A stretch of DNA of 64,000 nt, from contig JAFGDZ010000072.1 of NCBI GenBank assembly GCA_016931855.1, forward strand, positions 62,001 through 126,000, read 5' to 3'. Made by a program: the position numbers and the translations under genes. Of the stretch, positions 9,692 to 18,633 are shown piece after piece. The stretch's first letter is position 1; every line of letters begins with the position of its first letter. The DNA comes from Bacteroidales bacterium. Lineage in GTDB: Bacteria > Bacteroidota > Bacteroidia > Bacteroidales > Tenuifilaceae. A model generated the notes under the pieces. That model ran no database searches. It was not told the DNA's origin and saw only the letters and a list, made by a program, of their open reading frames with translations.

Positions 9692-11012
9692 GGCTAATTG
9701 TTGTATTAAGCGTTTTTAGAATTGCGCTGGCCTTTAGTAAACACTCATCGTACTCCTGAGCAGCGTTTGCCCTTGCAGTAATTGCACTCCCCACAGAGAA
9801 GGAGAGGTACTTTTTCTTCTCATTGTATAGCAAGCTGCGTATTACCACGTTAAAATCAAAATCGCCATTGGGGCTTATATAGCCAGTGGTTCCAGAGTAT
9901 AGGCCGCGCTGCGCGGCCTCGTACTCATCAATAATTTGCATGGCTCTAACTTTGGGGGCACCCGTCATGGAGCCCATAGGGAATGTTGCCCTAAGTAAGC
10001 TGGAGAAGCAGGTGTCTGGCTCTAGTGTGCAGCTAACTGTGGATATCATTTGGTGAACTTGTCGGAAAGGGTAAATGCCGCAAAGCTCATCAACGTTAAC
10101 AGTTCCTTTACTTGCAATACGCGATAAATCGTTGCGTACCAAATCAACAATCATAATGTTCTCAGCTCGTTCCTTGGGGTTTTGGCTAAGAGCCAATTGG
10201 TTTGCCGCATCTTGCTCAGGGGTTGCTCCACGGGCAATGGTTCCCTTTATGGGCTGACTAATAAGCGTATTGTGGCATTTGGCAATATACCTTTCGGGGC
10301 TTGCGCACAAAAGGAAGCGGCTATTATCCTTAAAAAAGGCCGAGTAGGGTGTTGGCGATGTGGCCAGCAGCTGCTTGTGCGTATTGTAAGGGTCAAAACC
10401 TTTTGGGTTGGTAAAAAATTCAATACAGTAGTTCATTTCATAAATATCGCCCTGCTGTATGTGGGTTTGTATTTTGCTAAAATTATCAATGTACTGCTTT
10501 TTGCTTACCCTAGCATTAAAGGAGTTGGCGAAGTTTAGCGGAGGAACAGGTTGTGGTTGCTTGCAAATATCGTCAAGTAAAGCGTTAATGGCTGCATGGG
10601 TGTTGATGTTTGCGAAGTAATGGGCTGTGAGCTCTTTGTCATCAACAGTAATTACAATTTCGGGAATAAAGAATAGTAGGGTAGGGAACTGTAGGCTATT
10701 GCTGCTTTTTGATGATAAGGCCTCAACTTCATTCTTAAGCTCGTACGATATAAGGCCAAAGAGCCAGTCGTTGGCATTATTGGCAGTAAATTCCTCCAGC
10801 TGCTGCAGGCAGTTGCAATTTGCCTCGAGTATGGCTACGGAGCCAAATCCTGCAACAACCTCGTATTTATTGTAGCTTATAGTAGTGGGATTTGCTGCTT
10901 TAATATTGTTTGATAGCAGTACCGATGCATGGCTAAATCCTTTAGCTACGCTTATTAGGTTCTGCCCAATTGTATTTGTGCTGCTTACGTTTCTTGTAAT
11001 GGATGCTCGCAT
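9681..11012 (-). CDS. pabB: Aminodeoxychorismate synthase component I (PabB)
   Basis: Chorismate-binding enzyme that makes 4-amino-4-deoxychorismate for folate synthesis in the cytoplasm. Of the two related families (PabB, TrpE), the PIKGT motif (residues 254-258) with the nucleophilic Lys256 indicates PabB; TrpE has PIAGT. Also present are MNYCIEFF, the ENIMIVDLVRNDLSRI block and TFPMGSMTGAPKVRAMQIID. The amidotransferase partner PabA and the lyase PabC are not in the window. It is the only intact gene here ending in TGA; five codons further in frame lie TAG TAA. A -7 promoter element ends only four bases before the ATG, so the message may be nearly leaderless. Confidence 0.92.
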   Translation of the reverse strand: MRASITRNVSSTNTIGQNLISVAKGFSHASVLLSNNIKAANPTTISYNKYEVVAGFGSVAILEANCNCLQQLEEFTANNANDWLFGLISYELKNEVEALSSKSSNSLQFPTLLFFIPEIVITVDDKELTAHYFANINTHAAINALLDDICKQPQPVPPLNFANSFNARVSKKQYIDNFSKIQTHIQQGDIYEMNYCIEFFTNPKGFDPYNTHKQLLATSPTPYSAFFKDNSRFLLCASPERYIAKCHNTLISQPIKGTIARGATPEQDAANQLALSQNPKERAENIMIVDLVRNDLSRIASKGTVNVDELCGIYPFRQVHQMISTVSCTLEPDTCFSSLLRATFPMGSMTGAPKVRAMQIIDEYEAAQRGLYSGTTGYISPNGDFDFNVVIRSLLYNEKKKYLSFSVGSAITARANAAQEYDECLLKASAILKTLNTTISHAE

Positions 11013-11016
11013 GGCA

Positions 11017-11024
11017 CAAAAGTA
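11017..11024 (-). promoter_or_regulatory. Candidate -7 element for pabB-tilS
   Basis: On the minus strand this reads TACTTTTG (TAnnTTTG). It ends four bases upstream of the pabB ATG, so the predicted transcription start falls at or within the start codon. No convincing -33 element was seen. Confidence 0.35.
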
Positions 11025-11060
11025 GGAAAAACGAGTGGTAGGCTCTAATGCATTGGCTCT

Positions 11061-11099
11061 AAAAAAAGGAAACGGGAAAAATTTGTTTTCCCGTTTTCC
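11061..11099 (-). terminator. Intrinsic terminator of the peroxiredoxin gene
   Basis: 11-bp stem (AAACGGGAAAA, 11070-11080, with TTTTCCCGTTT, 11086-11096). On the minus strand it is followed by a T-run, the complement of the seven A at 11061-11067. Confidence 0.8.
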
Positions 11100-11121
11100 A
11101 AAAATCCTTTATGGATGGCAG

Positions 11122-11754
11122 TTACCTTTTAGATAGATAGTCTGCTACACCTTCCTGCGATGCGCTCATGGCCTTGTCGCCCATTTTCCAGTTTGCAGGG
11201 CAAACCTCGCCGTTCTCCTCAAAGTATTGTAAGGCATCAACCATTCTAAGCGCTTCATCGATGCTACGGCCAAGCGGCATGTCGTTTACCAGCTGATGGC
11301 GTACAACGCCCTGCTTATCAATAAGGAATAGCCCGCGGTACGATTGTGGGGTGCCAGAGAACGAAACGTTCCCATTATCGTCGTACTCATAGCTTCCGGC
11401 AAGCACATCGTAGTTCTCCGATATGGTTTTGGCTAAATCGGAAACAAGAGGGTAAGTAACCCCTTTAATGCCACCATCTTTAAGGTCGGTTTGTAGCCAT
11501 TTCCAGTGAGAGAACTCCGAGTCAACAGAGCAGCCCACTATTTCGGTATTCCGTTTTTTAAACGCATCTAGCCTGTCCTGAAACGCTAATAGCTCAGTTG
11601 GGCAAACAAAGGTAAAATCGGCAGGATAAAAGAAGAATACCACATACTTTTTCCCTTTAAACTTATCGAGGCTAAATTTATCAACAATTTCGCCTCCGTT
11701 GATCACTGCTTTTGCGCTAAATTTTGGCGCGTTTTTTCCTACAAGTACAGCCAT
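11122..11754 (-). CDS. 2-Cys peroxiredoxin (AhpC/TSA family)
   Basis: Thiol peroxidase that reduces H2O2 and organic peroxides. The peroxidatic cysteine is in FTFVCPTE (about residue 51), followed by the conserved FKKRNTEIVGCSVDSEFSH region; the resolving cysteine is in GEVCPANW (about residue 185), so this is a typical 2-Cys enzyme of 210 aa. I chose the ATG at 11754 (MAVLVGKNAPKF) because the domain begins there; an upstream ATG at 11787 would add eleven polar residues. No dedicated reductase (AhpF) is adjacent. It has its own terminator and appears monocistronic. Confidence 0.93.
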   Translation of the reverse strand: MAVLVGKNAPKFSAKAVINGGEIVDKFSLDKFKGKKYVVFFFYPADFTFVCPTELLAFQDRLDAFKKRNTEIVGCSVDSEFSHWKWLQTDLKDGGIKGVTYPLVSDLAKTISENYDVLAGSYEYDDNGNVSFSGTPQSYRGLFLIDKQGVVRHQLVNDMPLGRSIDEALRMVDALQYFEENGEVCPANWKMGDKAMSASQEGVADYLSKR

Positions 11755-11922
11755 TGTAATATAATTTGATTTGCGTTTAGATACCATTCACAACTCAAAA
11801 CCTTGTAAAATGTTCAATATTATTGAAAAGTTAGTAGGTTTTGTTTTTTAATGTTGCTTTAGGTTATACTCATTGTAATGTTTACTACTATGTAATCCAT
11901 AATTTGCCGTAAGCGGTAGCGC

Positions 11923-13857
11923 TTACTCATATGGGGTGATTCTAGGAGCATGGGGACGGAAGTTTGGAAATCTGGTTCTTGATTCGCTTCCAAACCAGAA
12001 TAGTTCGGCGTTAGCACCATCGGGCAAAACGGGAAAGTAGTTAAGTCTAATTTGCAAAGTGCTAAACACCAAATTCTCGTTACGGATTCTTACCCCAAAG
12101 CCAATGGATGAGTAGGAGGGAGAATCCGATAGCACGGCGTACTTCTCGGAAATAAACCCAATATCGGTATAGGCAAAGAAAGCGAACTTAAAGCCATAAA
12201 TGTACAAAGGGCTAAAGGCAAGGGTTTCAAGGCTTATGAGCAGTCGGTTGTTCCCTGTAGGGGGAATTCCATTTAACCCTCTGGGTTCTACACTTCCATC
12301 AAGCAGTAGGTATTCCCGTTCCCCTTCTAAGCGGGCAACGCCTTTGGTGAAATCAACCTTAAAGAACTGACGAATATCAAGCTTCTGAAAATGGAATAGC
12401 CCTGTAATGTATGCGCCAGCCATTCTAAAGGTTACCTGTTCTAGCTTCCCGTTGCTGTTTATGAATGCCCCAAATCGGGACTGTCCAAATAAATAGCCAA
12501 ATTCGCCAACGTCGGCAGCAGAGAACTCTGTTCCAACGTAGTACCGATTCTTAAATTCCCCCATTTCATAACCCGCAGCAGCCGATATAAGGAAGCCAGT
12601 GGGTATATCCTCTGTTTTACCGTACGCGTAGATAAGGTTGGCTCGGTACAACTTCTGGCGGCTTACGCTAAAGCCAGCTAGGTAAGTGGTGCTATTGTGA
12701 AAATGAGGGTTGGTAAAGGAGTTAACCTTTGGCCTATCCGAGAAGTGTATTGAACTTATGCGTGCTGTTAGCGCAAACTGATTAGGCAGTTCGGGTTTGG
12801 CTGCCTGTTTGTTGTATAACGCCCATCCTGCCCACACATCGCTAATGGTTACCTTTTGCGAGCCTAATGAGTCGATACGCTTAAACGTATATGGGCTGCG
12901 ACCAGTGTGGAAGAGAATGCCACCTGCAAGCTTAGTTTTGGTTGAGTAAAAGTCCCTTTGCGCTGATACCTCGGTGGCGTTATAGCCCAATCCATGCCTA
13001 TACGATACGTTTCCCCTAAAAAAGGTGTTGTAAAGGTTTGATGATGTTAGCTCGGCTCTTTGTCCCCATGGATTAGGTACGTTGCTGGCATCGTAGTAGA
13101 GGTACGCGTTAAAACCAATGCCCATTCCTGCCAAATTCCTGTCGTACAGCTTTGCCCTTCCTTTGTCTTTGCCCGATACTGACCCGTCGAAACCAATGGA
13201 CCATACATCTTTGGTTACAACAGTAACATGAACCTCATTTGTTGGGAGGTTGGTGGTATCTAACAAAATAAAGGCATCTTCAATGAATGATAGGTTACGG
13301 ATAATTTCCTCTGTCTCCGCAAAATCAATGGGGTCAACCTTTTTGCTTCCCCTAAAGAGTAAATGGTTTCGTACTGTAAACTTTCTTGTCTCAACATGTA
13401 GCTTGTTCCCAAATCGTTCTATATAACTTGTTGGGACTTTTGATGTATCGGTTACGCTGTATCCAAATGGGTCAAACCTAACAATTTCAATATGAGTAAT
13501 GGTTTTTCCCTCGTAGGGTTTGAATCTAGCTTCAGCGTCAGTTCCTGCAATAATTTGCTGTGTTTTAGCTGGCCGTGTTGACCTAAAGAAAAGCCCATGC
13601 AGCTCCTTGGTTACAACAGATTTATTGGCGTTATCCTTTAGCTTGATGTAAAAATCCTTTGTTCTTTGCTGTGCAGAGGTGTCTGGTTTGTGGGAGTTTT
13701 CCCTTAATGCGCCAAGAGAATCTGGGGCGTTGAGCGGAGCGGAGATCTGATTCCCTTGCAGTTGTGCACAGGCAAGGGGTGTTGTGAATAATAAAAACGA
13801 TACCCCCAATAATTGGGGGTAGAAAAAATGTGTAATATTTTTTAAGCACCCAGTCAT
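11923..13857 (-). CDS. Outer-membrane beta-barrel protein with POTRA-like N-terminus
   Basis: 644 aa with a signal peptide (hydrophobic stretch ending CAQ near residue 32). Residues about 110-215 look POTRA-like: YEGKTITHIEIVRFDPFG, then VRNHLLFRGSKKVDPIDFAETEEIIRNLSFIEDAFILL and a VHVTVVTKDVWSI strand, the pattern of Omp85-family proteins. The remaining roughly 420 residues are alternating amphipathic strands typical of an outer-membrane barrel. It is too short and has too few POTRA repeats to be the essential BamA, so it is a Bacteroidota Omp85-like relative of unknown cargo. It lies 24 bases after a SiaB-like kinase gene on the same strand, suggesting one operon. Confidence 0.72.
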   Translation of the reverse strand: MTGCLKNITHFFYPQLLGVSFLLFTTPLACAQLQGNQISAPLNAPDSLGALRENSHKPDTSAQQRTKDFYIKLKDNANKSVVTKELHGLFFRSTRPAKTQQIIAGTDAEARFKPYEGKTITHIEIVRFDPFGYSVTDTSKVPTSYIERFGNKLHVETRKFTVRNHLLFRGSKKVDPIDFAETEEIIRNLSFIEDAFILLDTTNLPTNEVHVTVVTKDVWSIGFDGSVSGKDKGRAKLYDRNLAGMGIGFNAYLYYDASNVPNPWGQRAELTSSNLYNTFFRGNVSYRHGLGYNATEVSAQRDFYSTKTKLAGGILFHTGRSPYTFKRIDSLGSQKVTISDVWAGWALYNKQAAKPELPNQFALTARISSIHFSDRPKVNSFTNPHFHNSTTYLAGFSVSRQKLYRANLIYAYGKTEDIPTGFLISAAAGYEMGEFKNRYYVGTEFSAADVGEFGYLFGQSRFGAFINSNGKLEQVTFRMAGAYITGLFHFQKLDIRQFFKVDFTKGVARLEGEREYLLLDGSVEPRGLNGIPPTGNNRLLISLETLAFSPLYIYGFKFAFFAYTDIGFISEKYAVLSDSPSYSSIGFGVRIRNENLVFSTLQIRLNYFPVLPDGANAELFWFGSESRTRFPNFRPHAPRITPYE

Positions 13858-13881
13858 AGCTTGGATGCGGTATTGTAGTAG

Positions 13882-14457
13882 TTAAACGTCTTTAACGAAT
13901 TTCTTAGCATTGATTTCAACTTTAAGAATAAAGAAGTAGTTGTCTTCATCCAACGGTAGAAACTGGTAGTTTAGTATTTCTCCTGTTTTTCTTGCAATAT
14001 CTATTAGTCCTAGTCCTGCTCCTCCTTTTTCAGATAATCGGCCTTCTTTTATTTGGCGTTTATACATCTGCTTTAGCTCATCGGGAGTGGCTGCATTTAC
14101 AGTAATAAGGGCTTGCTCCAGATGATCCTTGTGCTTACTAGCTACTTTATTTGAAGTAATAACGTAGTACGTATCGTTTTTCTTGCCTATAATAAATAAT
14201 CCGTTGCCTATGTTGCGCTCCTTTATTTCGTCGGAGTGCTTATTCATGTTTTGTAGGGTTTCAACCATTACATGGTAAACCTTTCGCTGAACTGAACGCT
14301 CCTCGCTATTCTTCTCCATGTCCGATTCAGCCATCTGGGTGAACATCTTGGTAATTTCGTGGCTAAACTCTCCTAGGTAAACTAAGGAGAAGCCATTATC
14401 GATCATCTCATCGTAAATATTGGAGATTGATTTAATGAAGTTAAATGTCAAATTCAT
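13882..14457 (-). CDS. SiaB-family (DUF6272-like) histidine-kinase-fold protein
   Basis: 191 aa resembling the stand-alone ATP-binding kinase modules of the SiaB/DUF6272 group. VMVETLQNMNKHS (about residues 68-80) looks like the N-box of a GHKL ATPase and GGAGLGLIDIARKTG (about 145-160) like its G-box. There is no sensor or dimerisation domain and no signal peptide, so it should be cytoplasmic. In SiaABCD-type systems the SiaB kinase phosphorylates a small anti-sigma-antagonist-like protein; no SiaC or SiaA partner is visible in this window. The function here is therefore by family analogy only. Confidence 0.7.
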   Translation of the reverse strand: MNLTFNFIKSISNIYDEMIDNGFSLVYLGEFSHEITKMFTQMAESDMEKNSEERSVQRKVYHVMVETLQNMNKHSDEIKERNIGNGLFIIGKKNDTYYVITSNKVASKHKDHLEQALITVNAATPDELKQMYKRQIKEGRLSEKGGAGLGLIDIARKTGEILNYQFLPLDEDNYFFILKVEINAKKFVKDV

Positions 14458-14524
14458 TTTTGTGGGGTTTGCTTTGTTTTAGCCAAAACGCTTTAATGTA
14501 GCATTTTGTTTCACTTTCGTGTTT

Positions 14525-14532
14525 CAAATATA
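14525..14532 (-). promoter_or_regulatory. Candidate -7 element for the SiaB-like gene
   Basis: Minus-strand TATATTTG (TAnnTTTG) about 67 bases upstream of the ATG at 14457. No convincing -33 was found. Confidence 0.4.
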
Positions 14533-14570
14533 TTAATTCGAAAGCCGTTGCGGAATATTTCCGGTGTAAA

Positions 14571-14600
14571 AAATAAAAAAGGCCGGAATTAATCCGACCC
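14571..14600 (-). terminator. Intrinsic terminator of the M49-like peptidase gene
   Basis: 7-bp stem (GGCCGGA, 14581-14587, with TCCGACC, 14593-14599, one G-T wobble). The A-rich 14571-14580 gives a T-tract on the minus strand. Confidence 0.7.
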
Positions 14601-14626
14601 TTTTTATGGTAAGGTGTTATATGTTA

Positions 14627-16249
14627 TTACTTTACCCCAAGAACGTCTTTGCCTTGGTTAAACCGAATATCTTTAGGAATATTTGCATCGGCAACGCGGT
14701 TAAGGTCTGCTTGTAAGCCTTCGCGAACAAAACCTTTTTCGTCAAATAGCCTTTTAACCTCATCGTAGTTTCCTTCGCCCTGTAGCTTAAGAATCATGCC
14801 GCCAAGTGAGTTAACGGCTTCTTTCATCTTCTCGTAGTTGATTGTGTAGGTTCCAGTTTCTGCATTGCGGGTAAATGCACCTTGCTCCTCTAGGTAGTAG
14901 AATGTTAGCATGTTGGCTTTCCCGTGCGATGATGATGCGCCAAAACGAACGGAGCGAAAAATGCCAGCAACAAAGGTAACGTAGTTGTCCATCATGTCTT
15001 TGTTTGGTAGCTCACCCATTTCGGCAAGCTGACCAACAAGGTATAATCCTAGGATATCGGCCTTTGCCTCTTCAATGCGGCTGTACATCTCTTTTAGCGA
15101 TTCGCGTACGCTACCCTTTCCGTTGATAGTTTGCTTAATGCCAAGTCCGTGAGCAACTTCGTGGAACATGGTGTTCTCAAAGAATGCATCAAACTTAATG
15201 TGTTTTTGCTGTGCTTCATCAATAAGTATGTTGCTAATAGGCATAAGTATTTTATCAAACTTATACTTCATTGAGTTTTTAAGCTGCAGCTTGCGGCTAC
15301 CCTTCTCAACGTGAACCTTAGGATCGTTTGGAAGGTTAATGGCAATGGTTTTGCTACCAGCATTGCAGTCGCCAGCATAGAAAACGGCATCGTAAACTCC
15401 AAGGTCAGAATCAGAACCAGGAACTTCTGCTTTGTATGCAGCCTGGGTAGGAAGGCTTTCCTGTAGAGCAGGTAACAGCTCTGCAAAGCGGGTTAGTTTT
15501 TGGCTCCACTCATTGTCCTTAATAAGAATGAATGATTCAAAAGCTGCTTTGTAGTTGTAAAGGGCATCCTCGTAGTTTTCAATAGGCCCAACTACAAAGT
15601 CGATGTTGTTGGTTTTCATGTCCATCCAAGCCATGTCGCTTGCAAGGTATTCTCCACGCTGAAGCGCATCGGCTCTAAGGCTTAGGTAGTTCTTTAGGCC
15701 TTCGTCTTCGGCTAGTTCTGCTGCTTGGCGAATAAGTTCTGCTGCCTTGTCAATATGCTCCTTGTAGTACTCGTGGTAAGGAATAGAGATAAGCTTACCG
15801 TTAGAATCACGACGAACTACGGTGTAAAGGCTAGATTTTGAGTCCGACTCAAATAGGTCAAACTCCTCCTTAGTCATATCGCTAGGGTAAAGGTTTGCGC
15901 CTAGTGGTTTTTCTCCAATGCCTTCAATAAAAGGAGCGTTTCCGTTAAGGCGCTCCCAAGGGCCATAGTTAATAAGGATAAACTGGCGGGTTGCTTCATC
16001 GTTTGCTTTGGCAAGAATCTCTTCCTTGTCGCCGTAGGCCTGAAGCCAGAAAAGTTGATCCATTATTTGGGCTGCATCGAAAAGTAGAGGCAGCATTTGC
16101 TTCTCTTTTTCAGACAAGTGGCTGATGTCTGTTTTAAGATCAACCGTTACGAATTGATCTACCTTTTTCTGCATGTCGGGAGAGTTTTTTTGCTTACAGC
16201 TGGTGGTGATAACCATTGCTGTTGCAGCATAAATTAAAAACTTTTTCAT
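14627..16249 (-). CDS. M49-like (dipeptidyl-peptidase III-related) zinc peptidase lipoprotein
   Basis: 540 aa with a lipoprotein signal (MKKFLIYAATAMVITTSC), so it should be anchored in the envelope. The zinc site reads HEVAHGLG at residues 363-370, followed about 30 residues later by RIEEAKAD, corresponding to the EECRAE-like second motif of family M49. Classical dipeptidyl-peptidase III enzymes have HEXXGH with an extra residue between the histidines; here the motif is plain HEXXH, placing this protein in the divergent M49-like branch. Substrate unknown, perhaps peptides in the periplasm. The unknown gene at 16275 lies 25 bases upstream on the same strand and may share its transcript. Confidence 0.78.
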   Translation of the reverse strand: MKKFLIYAATAMVITTSCKQKNSPDMQKKVDQFVTVDLKTDISHLSEKEKQMLPLLFDAAQIMDQLFWLQAYGDKEEILAKANDEATRQFILINYGPWERLNGNAPFIEGIGEKPLGANLYPSDMTKEEFDLFESDSKSSLYTVVRRDSNGKLISIPYHEYYKEHIDKAAELIRQAAELAEDEGLKNYLSLRADALQRGEYLASDMAWMDMKTNNIDFVVGPIENYEDALYNYKAAFESFILIKDNEWSQKLTRFAELLPALQESLPTQAAYKAEVPGSDSDLGVYDAVFYAGDCNAGSKTIAINLPNDPKVHVEKGSRKLQLKNSMKYKFDKILMPISNILIDEAQQKHIKFDAFFENTMFHEVAHGLGIKQTINGKGSVRESLKEMYSRIEEAKADILGLYLVGQLAEMGELPNKDMMDNYVTFVAGIFRSVRFGASSSHGKANMLTFYYLEEQGAFTRNAETGTYTINYEKMKEAVNSLGGMILKLQGEGNYDEVKRLFDEKGFVREGLQADLNRVADANIPKDIRFNQGKDVLGVK

Positions 16250-16274
16250 TGCTAAAGATTTATTGTTTGCTAGG

Positions 16275-16976
16275 TTATTTTTCTTCTAGAACGTCATCGG
16301 AGTTAAACGTGAACCCTAAACGTTTACCCGTTTGAATCTTTGAGTTCTCAATTTTGGTGTTCATCTGAGCAACAGATGCAATTTTCACCATGTCGTATGG
16401 TGGAACCAAAAGGTCAAACTCAAGGGTGTACAGAATAGCGCTTTCAATTATTCGCTTAACCGAATCCTTGTCTATAATGGCAGTACCAAAATTATTATAA
16501 AGGAATCCCATTTGGCGCTTGCCCTCAACAAAGTAATGGTGCTCTTGGTTAATAAAAACCCTACCTACAAGGTAGCCAAGGTCATCGAGCCTATTGTATT
16601 TAAACGAGTCGGTAAGGAAGTTGTAAATATTAATAACTCCGCAGTATGAGTTGAAGTTGTTTTGCTGAACGTACGACAGCTTCCAAATGTTATGATCCCT
16701 GTCGAACTCAAAGGTATTGGAGTGCATGCTAAAGATAAGAATATCGCCAGCAACCCTTATTTCGGCTTCGAATTTGCCCCTGTCCCTGTACTCAAGCTTC
16801 ACACGTTTGTCGGTACCCTTTAGAAAAAGGTTGTACTCGTTGGCCATTTCATGTAAAACTTCTTTTATAAGGTTAAATACCTCGAAGGTATTGTCGTAAA
16901 CCTTTTGTTTTAGGGACGATTTTTCTACTAAAGTTTTTACTATTAGTTCCCGCGGATCAGATTTCGGATTGTCCAT
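16275..16976 (-). CDS. Conserved-looking protein of unknown function
   Basis: 233 aa from the ATG at 16976 (MDNPKSDPRELIVKTLVEKS); a further ATG at 17006 would add ten residues but lies upstream of the candidate promoter. No signal peptide, membrane segment or known motif was recognised. The protein is mixed alpha/beta, with an amphipathic helical N-terminus (LKQKVYDNTFEVFNLIKEVL) and a beta-rich middle. Adjacency to the peptidase lipoprotein is the only context. A TAATTTTG element just upstream suggests it begins a transcript separate from proS. Confidence 0.7.
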   Translation of the reverse strand: MDNPKSDPRELIVKTLVEKSSLKQKVYDNTFEVFNLIKEVLHEMANEYNLFLKGTDKRVKLEYRDRGKFEAEIRVAGDILIFSMHSNTFEFDRDHNIWKLSYVQQNNFNSYCGVINIYNFLTDSFKYNRLDDLGYLVGRVFINQEHHYFVEGKRQMGFLYNNFGTAIIDKDSVKRIIESAILYTLEFDLLVPPYDMVKIASVAQMNTKIENSKIQTGKRLGFTFNSDDVLEEK

Positions 16977-16993
16977 TTCTTTGTTTTTACAAG

Positions 16994-17001
16994 CAAAATT
17001 A
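16994..17001 (-). promoter_or_regulatory. Candidate -7 element for the 16275-16976 gene
   Basis: Minus-strand TAATTTTG (TAnnTTTG), 18 bases upstream of the ATG at 16976. It lies inside the T-rich tail of the proS terminator, so one transcript ends where the next begins. Confidence 0.4.
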
Positions 17002-17002
17002 A

Positions 17003-17038
17003 ACAAAAGCCCTAAGGATGCATTGCATTTCCTAGGGC
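17003..17038 (-). terminator. Intrinsic terminator of proS
   Basis: Stem GCCCTA(A)GG at 17009-17017 pairs with CCTAGGGC at 17031-17038, with an inner ATGC/GCAT pair. On the minus strand it is followed by a T-rich tract. Confidence 0.75.
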
Positions 17039-17052
17039 AATATTATTTGTTA

Positions 17053-18528
17053 TTAGTATGCAATTGCAAACAGGGCTCGTTGCTTTGATGGTTTTCCGGT
17101 TACAATACACTTGCCTTCCTCTTGTTCTCCAGCCAATGGTATGCAGCGTATGGTAGCTTTGGTTTCCTCCTTAATTTGCTCTTCGGTTTCAGCGGTTCCA
17201 TCCCAATGCGCAAGAATAAAGCCTCCTTTTGAGGTAAGCACTTGCTTAAATTCATCGTAGGTTTCAACCTTAGTGGTCATCTCCTCTCGCATTTTAAGCG
17301 CTTTTTGGAAGATATTGTCTTGAATTTCGGTAAGAAGCGTTTCAACCTTTTCGGCAACAGCGCTTTGCTCAACGTACATCTTTTCAAGGGTATCTCTACG
17401 GGCAAGTTCTACTGTGCCCTTTTCAAGATCTTTTGGCCCAATGGCAATTCTAACAGGCACTCCCTTTAGCTCATGCTCAGCAAATTTGAACCCTGGCTTT
17501 AGGTTATCCCTATCGTCGTAATGTACGCTTATGCCTTTGGCTTCAAGTTGAGCTTTAAGCTCCTTAACCTTAGCTGAGATTCTAACTAGCTCTTCGTCTC
17601 CTTTAAAAATTGGAACAAACACTACCTGAATAGGCGCAAGCTTTGGAGGGAGAACTAGCCCATTATCGTCTGAGTGAGCCATAATAAGCGCACCCATTAA
17701 ACGGGTTGATACACCCCATGAGGTAGCCCAAACATACTCTAAAGCACCCTCTTTGGATGCAAATTTAACATCGAAAGCCTTTGCAAAGTTTTGCCCAAGG
17801 AAATGGGACGTACCTGCTTGAAGCGCTTTGCCATCCTGCATTAGCGCTTCAATGCTATATGTGTCAACAGCACCAGCAAATCGCTCTGCTTCCGATTTTG
17901 TTCCAATGGTAACAGGAACCCCCATGTAGTCCTGAACAAAGGTAGAGTAAACCTGAATCATTGTTTTTGCCTCTTCAATAGCCTCCTGCTTAGTTGCATG
18001 AGCGGTATGCCCCTCTTGCCATAGGAATTCAGCCGTACGCAGAAACAGGCGGGTGCGCATTTCCCAGCGCACAACGTTTGCCCATTGGTTTAGCTTAATT
18101 GGAAGATCGCGGTACGACTGTATCCATCCGCGATAGGTATTCCATATAATGGTTTCGGATGTAGGCCTTACAATTAGCTCCTCCTCAAGTTTTGCATCCT
18201 CGTCAACAATAACACCTTTACCATTGGGGTCGTTTTTTAGTCGGTAATGGGTTACTATGGCACACTCTTTGGCAAAACCTTCAACGTGGCTAGCTTCCTT
18301 GCTAAAGAACGATTTCGGGATAAACAGCGGGAAGTAAGCATTTTGATGTCCAGTTTCTTTGAACATTTTATCAAGTTGCGCTTGCATCTTTTCCCAGATG
18401 GCATAACCATAGGGTTTAATAACCATGCAACCTCTAACAGCAGAATGCTCTGCTAATCCCGCCTTCATCACGATGTCGGTGTACCACTGAGAGTAATTTT
18501 CTTCTCTGCTTGTAATTTCCTTAGCCAT
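17053..18528 (-). CDS. proS: Prolyl-tRNA synthetase (short, archaeal/eukaryote-like type)
   Basis: Class II aminoacyl-tRNA synthetase charging tRNA-Pro in the cytoplasm. At 491 aa it is the short form without the inserted editing domain of E. coli ProRS. Class II motifs are visible: motif 2 in [33 protein letters not shown] and motif 3 in [23 protein letters not shown]. The anticodon-binding domain follows (about residue 290 on), then the C-terminal zinc-binding-type extension ending in IAY. The upstream region is only about 100 bases before the divergent gene, with no T-box-like leader. Confidence 0.96.
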   Translation of the reverse strand: MAKEITSREENYSQWYTDIVMKAGLAEHSAVRGCMVIKPYGYAIWEKMQAQLDKMFKETGHQNAYFPLFIPKSFFSKEASHVEGFAKECAIVTHYRLKNDPNGKGVIVDEDAKLEEELIVRPTSETIIWNTYRGWIQSYRDLPIKLNQWANVVRWEMRTRLFLRTAEFLWQEGHTAHATKQEAIEEAKTMIQVYSTFVQDYMGVPVTIGTKSEAERFAGAVDTYSIEALMQDGKALQAGTSHFLGQNFAKAFDVKFASKEGALEYVWATSWGVSTRLMGALIMAHSDDNGLVLPPKLAPIQVVFVPIFKGDEELVRISAKVKELKAQLEAKGISVHYDDRDNLKPGFKFAEHELKGVPVRIAIGPKDLEKGTVELARRDTLEKMYVEQSAVAEKVETLLTEIQDNIFQKALKMREEMTTKVETYDEFKQVLTSKGGFILAHWDGTAETEEQIKEETKATIRCIPLAGEQEEGKCIVTGKPSKQRALFAIAY

Positions 18529-18610
18529 TTGTGTTCTTGGTATGAATTTTGTTCTTAATTCGATGTAAAAACAGCAACAAAGTAACGAAATAAAACGATA
18601 ATTATAAATA

Positions 18611-18629
18611 TCCTAAAAATTAGGAGGTG
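18611..18629 (+). promoter_or_regulatory. Strong Shine-Dalgarno partly sequestered by a hairpin
   Basis: AGGAGGTG at 18622-18629 is a near-perfect Shine-Dalgarno four bases before the ATG, unlike almost all other genes here. The preceding TCCTAA (18611-18616) can pair with TTAGGA (18620-18625) across a 3-nt loop, covering half of it. Confidence 0.6.
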
Positions 18630-18633
18630 GATT

